The position numbers were made by a program, and so were the translations under genes. From positions 62,001 to 126,000 of the forward strand of contig CAYJLF010000017.1 in assembly GCA_964371055.1 (NCBI GenBank): 64,000 nucleotides of DNA, given 5' to 3'. The notes below the pieces were generated by a model, which saw only the letters and a program-made list of their open reading frames with translations, was not told the DNA's origin and ran no database searches. This document shows, piece after piece, positions 27,250-35,182 of the stretch (the first letter of the stretch is position 1; each line of letters opens with the position of its first letter). The stretch comes from CAYJLF01 sp964371055. Its GTDB lineage: Bacteria > Eisenbacteria > RBG-16-71-46 > CAIMUX01.

Positions 27250-28899
27250 ATGCAGGCCTGCGTCGAGTCGTTCACCCTGGTCGGGATCGAGGCGGTGCCG
27301 ATCGAGGTGCAGGTGTCCGCCGACGGCGGGTATCCGCAGACGACGATCGTGGGACTCCCCGACACTGCGGTCCGGGAGAGCCTCGATCGCGTGAACGCGG
27401 CCTTCCGTGCCGCCGGGTTCGGGACGCCGGACAAACGGATCACGGTCAACCTCGCGCCCGCGGAACTCCGCAAGGAAGGATCGGCGCTCGATCTCGCGAT
27501 CGCCCTCGGGATGCTGGCGGCGCTCGCGAGGATCCCGGCGGAGAATCTGCGGGGCATCCACGTCGCCGGCGAACTCTCTCTCGATGGCCGGGTGCGGCCG
27601 GTGCGCGGCGCGCTGGCCATGGCGCTGGCCCTGTCGAGGTGCGGCGGCCGGACCCTGGTGGTGCCGCGGGAGAACGTGGTCGAGGCAGCGTCCGTGCCGG
27701 GTGGTCGAGTGGCGGCCGCGGACTCGCTGGACGCGGCCGTGCAGAGACTGCGGGCCGGTCGATGGATCGGCGAAGACGGGGGAGCCGGAGAGCCCATCCC
27801 GGCTGATGCTCGCGTGATCGGCGATTCCTCTCCCGTCTTCCCCGATCTGGCGGAGATCCGCGGCCAGGCGGCGGCTCGGCGCGCGCTCGAGATTGCGGCC
27901 GCCGGCGGACACAACCTCCTTCTCTTCGGCCCGCCGGGCGCAGGCAAGACGCTCCTCGCGCAACGACTACCCACGATTCTCCCTCCGCTTTCGCGGGACG
28001 AGGCCCTGGAGGCGACCCTGGTGCACAGCGTGGCGGGCCTCCTGCCGCCGGGCAGCGGCCTCCTGAATCGCCGGCCGTTCCGTGCGCCGCATCACACCAT
28101 CACCGCGCCCGGTCTCGTGGGAGGCCGCGCCGTCCCTCGCCCGGGCGAGGTCAGCCTGGCCCACGGTGGCGTCCTCTTCCTCGACGAAATGCCGGAGTTC
28201 CGCTCTGCGGTCTTGAACCTGCTCCGCCAGCCGGTGGAGGACGGGACGGTGCGCATCGTCCGCGCGGGGCGGACGGTGGAGTTCCCTTGCCGCTTCATGC
28301 TGGTGGGGGCGATGAATCCCTGTATGTGTGGGTTCCTGGGGCACCCCCGCCGTCCCTGCCGCTGTACACCGCATCAGGTCCGCGTCTATCGCAACCGACT
28401 CAGCGGACCGCTGCTCGATCGGATCGACATGCACGTGGAGGTGCCGGTGGTGACGGCGCGGGAGCTGACGCGGGGGGTGCGGAGGGGGCGAGCAGCGGCG
28501 GCAGACCCGGCGGTGGACTTGACCGCGCGTTCGACGGTGCGATCGATGGCGACACGGAAGATCGCTGTTGATGCGGAGCCTGAGTCTTCCGCCTCCGTGC
28601 GCGCGCGGGTGATTGCCGCGCGGCGGGTACAAGTGCAGCGGTTCGCAGGCGAGTCGATCCACTGCAATGCCCAGATGGGGATCAAGGAGATCGAGCGGTA
28701 CTGCCGGGTCGACGACGCGACGCGCGCGCTCCTGCACAAGGCGATGGAGACACGATCGATGAGTGCCCGGGCGGTGCACCGGGTGCTGCGGGTGGCAAGA
28801 ACGATCGCGGATCTGGCGGGGGCGGACGAGATCGCGCTCGAGCAGGTGGCGGAAGCGGTGCAGTATCAGACTCTGGATCGCGCGGGAGAGAGCGGGTGA
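27250..28899 (+). CDS. comM: ComM/YifB family Mg-chelatase-like AAA+ ATPase
   Basis: 549 aa from the ATG at 27250, 11 nt after GGAGG (a GTG at 27241 is too close). The N-terminal ChlI-like domain has 'ADGGYPQTTIVGLPDTAVRE' and 'DKRITVNLAPAELRKEGSAL'. Walker A GPPGAGKT is near 227-234, Walker B-like GGVLFLDEMPE further on, then the zinc-like NPCMCGFLGHPRRPCRC block and the Mg-chelatase C-terminal helical domain. ComM is a hexameric helicase that promotes branch migration in natural transformation. The 3' third, from the TGT codon at 28321 onward, is repeated at 34235 and 39023. This is the only intact copy. Confidence 0.95.
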   Translation: MQACVESFTLVGIEAVPIEVQVSADGGYPQTTIVGLPDTAVRESLDRVNAAFRAAGFGTPDKRITVNLAPAELRKEGSALDLAIALGMLAALARIPAENLRGIHVAGELSLDGRVRPVRGALAMALALSRCGGRTLVVPRENVVEAASVPGGRVAAADSLDAAVQRLRAGRWIGEDGGAGEPIPADARVIGDSSPVFPDLAEIRGQAAARRALEIAAAGGHNLLLFGPPGAGKTLLAQRLPTILPPLSRDEALEATLVHSVAGLLPPGSGLLNRRPFRAPHHTITAPGLVGGRAVPRPGEVSLAHGGVLFLDEMPEFRSAVLNLLRQPVEDGTVRIVRAGRTVEFPCRFMLVGAMNPCMCGFLGHPRRPCRCTPHQVRVYRNRLSGPLLDRIDMHVEVPVVTARELTRGVRRGRAAAADPAVDLTARSTVRSMATRKIAVDAEPESSASVRARVIAARRVQVQRFAGESIHCNAQMGIKEIERYCRVDDATRALLHKAMETRSMSARAVHRVLRVARTIADLAGADEIALEQVAEAVQYQTLDRAGESG

Positions 28900-29329
28900 T
28901 CTCGTCATCACGTCGATGAAGGGAGGGGGCGCAGGCCCTGGGACAAAGTCCGGGTACTTCCATCGCTTTCCGGCTCTTCCTCTCTTCCATCAGAGTCTCT
29001 GCCTTATGACATTAGAAGTCATGGCTTGCCCCCCCCCCTCCAATCTTGCCGCATGATGGTGCCGCGCTGGAGAATGATCATCGTGCTCCTGCGCCGGGAT
29101 GGCGAAGATGTCCCAGAACGGTGCCCGGCGATCACAACGACACCGATGGGGCCCTTCGGAGGTCTGGAGGCGGGGGATGGTCGCGGTCTTGAGTCCGGAA
29201 TCGGTACGAATGTCCGATGTTGCTCTTCCCGGGGACCGAGAGCCTCATCCACGGGTCCGATCGCCGGAAGGGCGGAGGTGTCTCTTGGAGAAGCGGTTGA
29301 TCTATCATGATCTGCGCAGGGGAGCTTGG
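28900..29329. other. Leader of unit 1 with poly-C tract and hairpin
   Basis: 430 bp after comM without a gene. The first ~170 bp are clearly similar to 34814-34985 after the second comM copy (shared 'GTGATCT', 'ATCACGTCG', 'TTGCCCCCCCC' and a following 'CATGAT'). It holds a 10-C run at 29029-29038 and a short hairpin ATGAC/GTCAT (29006-29010 and 29018-29022). Probably the promoter region of the secreted-protein operon at 29330. Confidence 0.6.
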
Positions 29330-30712
29330 ATGATCCGCGCGTGTCTATTCTCGTGCCTCTGGATACTCCTGCCATTCGTCGCTCTCGCCGGGCCAAACGA
29401 GGGCGGTGCGCTGATCATCCACGCCAACCCGATGCTGACCTATACCACGGGCCAGGACTTCTGCGGCGAATCCGGTTTGACGCACTGCTTGGTGAGCCAG
29501 GACAGCCTACCCTATGAGCCGGAGGTGGCCCGGGTCTGGTTCGTCTTGGCGTCCTTCAATCCGAGCGCGCAGCCCCGGCTCAAGGCCGTCTCCTTCGGAG
29601 TCGACTACGACTCCACGCGCCTGGCCATCCTTGCGTCGGGATCTTGCGCCGACTTCGAGATCCCCGACGGTCGCTGGCCAGCGCCGGGGACCGGCGTGGG
29701 CCAGAGCTGGACCGAGTGCCGGACGAGCGAGCTCGCGGAGTGCTACTGGTTCGCCGGGTACACCTATGACGCGCCCGGTTCGCCGGATACAACCTCTTTC
29801 GCGGTGGTGCCCCATCCCCGGCACGGAGCGGTGTTCGTGGACGACTCGATGCCCCCCCAAGAAGACACGGTTCAGGATCTTGGCCGCTTGGGGTTCGGAC
29901 AGCCGGGTGCCTTGGTCTGCTTCCGTGTGCCGAGCCCACCCCAGCCGGAGATGGAGCCATGCGGGATCGGAGAGCTGGAGCTTCCCACGCCCCAGGAGCA
30001 GGCCGCGCATGACCCCGGCAAGTACTGGTACCGCGGACACGAGGTCTCCGTCACGTGGGAGCAGCTCGCGTCGCCGGAGGCCTTCGACCAGCTCTGGGAG
30101 ATTCGGTCGGGAACCGTCGAGGACACGCTGCTCTTCGCGGGTTACCCTCACAGGCTCTATCGGAATGCACGCTACTACGATCCCCTCCGCGGAATCTCCC
30201 CGGAGGACCTGGCCGACTATGCCCTTCTCGAGCAGGCGGCCGACTCCGTCCGCGGGGAGCCGATCCCCGAGCGGCAAGCGGAACGCTATCTCGCGGTCCT
30301 CCAAGCGCTCGATCCCGAAGATCGGTTCGTGCTGCGGACCTGGCGCGACGGCGCCGTGGTCGTCGTCTCTCTCCGGGACGCTGTTGAGCTCCAGTGGAAG
30401 TTCCGTGGCGGAAACGCGACGGGTGTACCCAACTTCGCCCCGCGCATCGCGCCCGCCCAACGTCGGAATACCGCGGAGGTGAAGGCCGCGTTGAGGGGGT
30501 TGCTCGTCCGTCGCGGTTGGCTAATCCAGCAGGAGCCGGGCTCGGAGTCGTGGGTCTCCACGTCGACCGCGGAGCGTCTCCAGGTGATCGTTACGGCGAT
30601 GGCTCAGGGACAGACTCTCGAGGAACTCGTCAACTGCTCGGCCAGCCCACCGCCGCCGGAGTGCTCGTACGACCTCCTCCGGTTCCTGGCGCAGGTCGAC
30701 TCGCTGCGATAG
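29330..30712 (+). CDS. Secreted protein with 'AGPN' N-terminal domain, unit 1
   Basis: 460 aa from the ATG at 29330 behind GGGGAG. The signal peptide is CLFSCLWILLPFVALA. Residues about 22-215 ('GPNEGGALIIHANPMLTY', 'LKAVSFGVDYDSTRLAIL', 'SCADFEIPDGRWPAPGTGVG', 'CYWFAGYTYDAPGSPDTTSF', 'VVPHPRHGAVF') are clearly homologous to the first part of the peptidase gene in unit 2 (35183). The C-terminal half is different and matches nothing I know. There is no sorting domain. It ends 9 bp before the next gene, so both are one operon. Confidence 0.75.
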   Translation: MIRACLFSCLWILLPFVALAGPNEGGALIIHANPMLTYTTGQDFCGESGLTHCLVSQDSLPYEPEVARVWFVLASFNPSAQPRLKAVSFGVDYDSTRLAILASGSCADFEIPDGRWPAPGTGVGQSWTECRTSELAECYWFAGYTYDAPGSPDTTSFAVVPHPRHGAVFVDDSMPPQEDTVQDLGRLGFGQPGALVCFRVPSPPQPEMEPCGIGELELPTPQEQAAHDPGKYWYRGHEVSVTWEQLASPEAFDQLWEIRSGTVEDTLLFAGYPHRLYRNARYYDPLRGISPEDLADYALLEQAADSVRGEPIPERQAERYLAVLQALDPEDRFVLRTWRDGAVVVVSLRDAVELQWKFRGGNATGVPNFAPRIAPAQRRNTAEVKAALRGLLVRRGWLIQQEPGSESWVSTSTAERLQVIVTAMAQGQTLEELVNCSASPPPPECSYDLLRFLAQVDSLR

Positions 30713-30721
30713 GGGGATGCA

Positions 30722-33667
30722 ATGCGACCACACCGAGGCTTCGAAGTCGCTCTTCTGCTGGTACTTCTGCAGCCGGCGGTTCACGCGCTCGCTCAGACGT
30801 GCCGGACCCCCGCCTCAAAAAGGGGTCTGTCCTGGTTTCCTCACTCCCCGTACGGAGTCTGCCAAGACCGAGCTGGCCGGCAGGGCTACGACGTGGTCTC
30901 GAGAGCTGGGATGCAGTGTACCGCCGCCGAGTTCGACGCAGTGATGAAGGAGACGCCTCAGCAGCTTGCCTGCGGAATCGTGGACATCATCACGCACGGG
31001 CTCGGAGGTTTCTCGCCTGGCTGCCAGATCGAGTGGGCAGCGGACGAGGGCGACGCTTTCTCCAGACGAACCGCTATCATCCAGTCAGGTCTGTTCACCG
31101 CCGATGAAGTCTACGTGTCCACGAGTCCCGACTCGACGGAATGGGGAGTCGGGGTGCGCTATGCCGCGTTGACGGCGAAGTACCCGCTCCGTGACGCCAT
31201 CGTGACGCTGATGGCATGCTATTCGGCGACCTCGCCGGATTGGCCCGGGGCTCGCACCATGGCGGGCTTGCAGGGCCTGAGGTCGGACGACTTCGTCGTA
31301 CAGGTCGAAGATGCCGTCTGGAAGGGTCTGAATGGCGAAAGCGGCGTGGGCGGCCGCAGCGTCGGCACTGCCGTGGCTTCACTGCCTGCGGATTCGATCC
31401 GGGTCTACGGAAACACCGCCACCACGCTGGCGCCGGCCATCGTGGCCGCCTCCGCCGAGTCGGGTACGGCCTACAACTGCCCTCAAGACTCCGATATCGA
31501 GGTGACCTTCTTCTCGGACACGGAGCTGGACACCGGGGTCGACTCTGAGGATGCGGTGTTCGTGGAAGGCTACGCCTTTACGTGCTCCTCGGCAGAGTGG
31601 TTCGGTGCGAACGGACTGCGCGTGTGGCTGACGCCGCATTGCGACGACCCGGGATCGGTGGCGATCTGCCTCAATCATCAGTACATCCACAGCGCCGCAT
31701 TGAGCACTGCGGAGCTTGACGGAGACGGCAAGGATGGTCCCGACGACTACCGGCACGGGCTCGCGTTGACGAACAACCCGTCGGCTGTCGTCGACGGCCT
31801 GCACGCGGGGCCAGACTCGGTCACGTGGAACGCGACGGCCGAGCGTGACGTGGACCACTATCTCCTCCGGGGTCGGATGGCGCCCAGCGAGCCTTGGCAG
31901 AGCGCGACTGGGCCGGTCCCGCCCGGAGCCGGCCTACACGCGGTCCCTCGGCCGACGGGATTCCCGATCCTCGGACTCTTCGAGCAGAGTACGGCGGGCG
32001 ACGAGATCTTCTATGGGGAGGCAGGCGACGATCCATTTGGTCCGGGAGCGGACACGACCCGGCCGTCGCTCGCCGTGCTCGACTCGACGGTCGCTGCGCT
32101 TGCCGCCCAGACACCGCCTCCTGGATGGAACCCAGACCGGGACGGCACCTACGGCGAGAAGATCGGAATCTACACGCCTGCCGAGTTCGGGGACGAAATC
32201 CAGTACTTGGCCGATTGGCTGGCCGGCTGGTTCGGGATCGAAGCGACCATCGTCTTCGTTGAGCAGTTCGGTGCGCCCGAGAGCAGATACCCGGGCATCT
32301 GCGCGTCGATTCGGAACTTGGAGACGAACGGCGTCCATTACTTCCTGCTCGTGGGCGACGCAAGCGACTGACAGTATTTCGATGGTCCGCTCACGGCTCA
32401 GTATTGGCCGCCGACCTGGGAGATACGCCGTTTGCAGTACTTCGGCCAGGGCTACCCTCACGGCGGCGATCCGCTCCGCAACGTGATTCCGACCGTCGTC
32501 GTACCAGACACGTCACGGTATCGCAACATGGCCCGCTATCAGCCCTATTACTTCCTCGGTGACGATTTCGCATACGGAAACACCGACGAGGACGAACTGC
32601 AACTGCCGGACGTTGCCGTCGGCCGTTGGCCCTTCTCGGAGTCAGAGGACGTCTTGGTCGCGGTCCAGAAGTTGATGCACTACATGTCGTGCGGCTACAG
32701 CGGCTCCTACTTCAACGTCGGGCTGTTCGCGGGCGACATGAGCCACAACTACTATGGCGAAGGAGCCGTCGTCCGAGGGATGGCGTCCGACATCGCCGCG
32801 GCGCTGCAGTCGGTTGGATACGCACAGACGCTCCGGGCGGCAGACTGGCCGGATCCCGACGTGCGCCGCCAGGTGGCGCTGAACCTGTGGCACTATCCGA
32901 CGGAGCTCGCGGTGATGGTGTCGACGGGAGCGAGCAGGTACAATGCCGCGGACTTCTTCGAAATGCCGAACTTCAACGTCAACATGCTCCAGTACAACAA
33001 CTGGACGCCAATCGTGATCGGAGCGTCCTGCGGGATGGGGGAGTTTGCGAGAACGGAGGACCCGCATGCAGGTTACCAGCGGCCGCTCATGCAGAGGTTT
33101 CTGGCCGCATACGGCAAAGGGGCGATCGGGTGGTGCGGCCCAAGCGCCGGGACGTGGCAGCTGGGTAACGATGCGGTGGCCACGACGATCGCCGAGTACA
33201 TCGCGGCGGATCCGACGCGGCCGGCGGGCGAGAGCGTGAGGCTGGCGTTGCGCGACGTCATAGAGAACGCGGATCCGGTGCGGGATGCTGCCGTGGTCAA
33301 GACGGCACGCAGCTACGGGTACTTTGGATTCCCCCTCTGTCCGGTCCTGAAGCGACCGTACGCATCGGAGGTAAGGGGGGAAACGCCCGCTGGCCTCGAG
33401 TTCTCCGTCGCAAGCGGGAACCCGAGCGGGTCGCCGGTAGAGTTCGTTCTGAGCTTGCCTGCGCGGGGAAGGGTGCTGGCGAGAGCGTACGACATCACCG
33501 GACGGGTCGTGAGCAGGGTCTGGGACGGGACCCTGGATCCCGGGATCCACCGAGTGCGCTGGCCCAGCGGGGCCGACGGGGAGCGTTCCGTGGCGGCCGG
33601 AGTGTACTGGGTTCGGATGGATTGTCCCTCGGGCACGGTGACGCGACGGGTGACGATCGTCAAGTAG
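30722..33667 (+). pseudogene. Secreted clan-CD/C25 (gingipain-like) peptidase, interrupted by in-frame TGA
   Basis: The frame is open for 980 codons except TGA at 32369-32371 (codon 550). Signal peptide at 1-24. An N-terminal domain has VDIITHGLGGF (H92) and DAIVTLMACYSA (C166), the His-Gly...Ala-Cys spacing of caspase-like clan-CD peptidases. The second half resembles C25: 'GVHYFLLVGDASD' (stop) 'QYFDGP', 'PDVAVGRWPFSES' and 'VIGASCGMGEF' (Cys about codon 770), but the expected GHG is replaced by VSTGAS. A FlgD-like sorting domain ends it (about 905-980). TGG to TGA would explain the stop. Either a pseudogene, two separate proteins, or readthrough; the similarity on both sides of the stop is unbroken. 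Confidence 0.7.
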
Positions 33668-33695
33668 AGCCGGCGCCGGGGAGGCTCGTCTGTAC

Positions 33696-34226
33696 CTAGG
33701 CGAGGGGTCCAGGGTTCAGGTTTGCGAGAAGGCCAACGCGCGGTGGCTTGCTCGGGTTCGGTTCGAGCGAGCTGCTGGGCAGCCCCTGCCCCCGTGTTTC
33801 GGTCTGGGACATGGATCGGAGCTTGAGCAGAGTCGCCCGGCTCGGCCGATACCGCCCCTGCTCCGTGTTCCGGATCGTCCGGGGATCCAGCCCGATCTTC
33901 GCGGCCAGCTCGACCTGGGTCAGCCCGAGCCGCCAGCGGGCGTACCGGACACGTGCCCCGATGTCGGCTCCGTCGGGGAGCAGGTCGGCTCCGAGGACCT
34001 CGGCGATCACCCCCCACGACGACGCCAGCGGCTTGGTGAGCCCGGACTCCCAGCCCGCCATGGCCCGCGTCGTTCGGCCGAGGCGTTCGGCCAGCCCGGC
34101 CTGGGTGAGGCCGAGGTCCATGCGCCGCTGCCGGAATCGCTCGGCCCAGGTCTTGGGCTGACGCGGATAACCCCTTGGGAGAGATCGCGGTCGGGCCGCA
34201 CGGAGCACGAGATCACAAAATGGCAA
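33696..34226 (-). CDS. Double-HTH XRE-type DNA-binding protein
   Basis: 176 aa if translation starts at the TTG at 34226 (MPFCDLVLR...), the start that matches the 'LPFC' N-terminus I know from this widespread XRE subfamily; a longer frame only runs antisense into the comM fragment. Two helix-turn-helix domains: RQRRMDLGLTQAGLAERLGR and RYARWRLGLTQVELAAKIGL, each followed by the recognition helix. The promoter region would lie in antisense comM DNA, so expression is doubtful. It closes unit 1, and a decayed homologue closes unit 2 at the same position. Confidence 0.65.
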   Translation of the reverse strand: MPFCDLVLRAARPRSLPRGYPRQPKTWAERFRQRRMDLGLTQAGLAERLGRTTRAMAGWESGLTKPLASSWGVIAEVLGADLLPDGADIGARVRYARWRLGLTQVELAAKIGLDPRTIRNTEQGRYRPSRATLLKLRSMSQTETRGQGLPSSSLEPNPSKPPRVGLLANLNPGPLA

Positions 34227-34236
34227 CGCAGGGGTG
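34204..34236. repeat. 33-bp junction repeat, copy 1 (second copy 38992-39024)
   Basis: AGCACGAGATCACAAAATGG followed by CAACGCAGGGGTG is identical at 34204-34236 and 38992-39024. On the minus strand it encodes the first codons of the XRE gene; on the plus strand it provides ATG-GCA-ACG-CAG-GGG in frame with the comM fragment that starts at its last two bases. Intact comM has unrelated sequence at the corresponding point (before 28321). Confidence 0.85.
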
Positions 34237-34813
34237 CCCGTGCGGCTTCCTGGGGCACCCTCGCCGTCCCTGCCGCTGTACACCGCATCAGGTCCGCGTC
34301 TATCGCAATCGTCTCAGCGGTCCGCTGCTCGATCGCATCGACATGCACGTGGAGGTGCCGGTGGTGACGGCGCGGGAGCTGACGCGGGGGGTGCGGAGGG
34401 GGCGAGCAGCGGCGGCAGACCAGGCGGTGGACTTGACCGCGCGTTCGACGATGCGATCGATGGCGACACGGAAGATCGCTGGTGATGCGGAGCCCGAGTC
34501 CTCCGCCTCTGTGCGCGCGCGGGTGGTCGCAGCGCGATGCGTGCAGGAGCGCAGGTTTGCGGGGGAGCCGATCCAGTGCAACGCCCAGATGGGGATCCGC
34601 GAGATCGAACGACACTGCCGGGTCGATGAAGGGACGCGGGCGCTCCTGCACAAGGCGATGGAGACGCGATCGATGAGCGCGCGCGCGGTGCATCGGGTGT
34701 TGCGGGTGGCGAGGACGATCGCGGACCTGGCGGGCGTCGAGGAGATCGCGCTCGAGCAGGTGGCGGAGGCGGTGCAGTACCAGACCATGGATCGCGCGGG
34801 AGAGGGTGGGTGA
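34220..34813 (+). pseudogene. Partial comM copy 1 (3' third)
   Basis: From 34235 to the stop at 34813 (579 nt) this matches comM 28321-28899 codon by codon with no gap: 'CGFLGHPRRPCRCTPHQVRV', 'YRNRLSGPLLDRIDMHVEVP', 'MQIGI-type NAQMGIREIERHCR', 'METRSMSARAVHRVLRVART'. The AAA+ core is missing. The junction supplies an ATG (34220), giving a possible 197-aa MATQG-CPCGF... protein with only the zinc-like block and the C-terminal helical domain. The open frame despite many silent differences suggests either recent origin or selection. Confidence 0.8.
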
Positions 34814-35182
34814 TCTAGTTATCACGTCGCTGGGGGGTGGAGCGCCGGTCCATGCCATGAGGTCTGGGTGCTCCGGCGGTCTTCCGGCTGCCCCTTTCCT
34901 CCAGAAGAACCACTGATTTCCGACATCAGAATCCAGAGTTGCCCCCCCCTCCAGACTTGCGGCATGATTGTCCTGCACCGGAGATCGCTGTACGTACCCC
35001 CGCGCGTGTGAGTCCGAACGGGTGGTCTTCCTGAGGCCGGAAGAGCGCCGGAGTCGAACGATGAATCGCGTGCGTCCGCAACCGTCCCGTCCGCAAATCA
35101 GGTTGCGCAAGCCCGCCCTTCCAGGCGGCGGATCCGCCATTGCGCTTTTCCACCCGACCGCGACGGTGACAAGGAGGGATCC
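34814..35182. other. Leader of unit 2 with poly-C tract
   Basis: 369 bp without a gene, similar in its first ~170 bp to the sequence after intact comM (28900 on). It contains an 8-C run at 34942-34949 where unit 1 has 10 C. A strong AAGGAGG ribosome site lies at about 35172 for the next gene. Confidence 0.6.

Noticed and set aside
32369..32371. TGA read as selenocysteine
   Set aside because: No Cys/redox site is expected at this place in C25-like proteins and I see no SECIS-type hairpin pattern; the neighbouring unit has TAG, which argues for ordinary nonsense changes.
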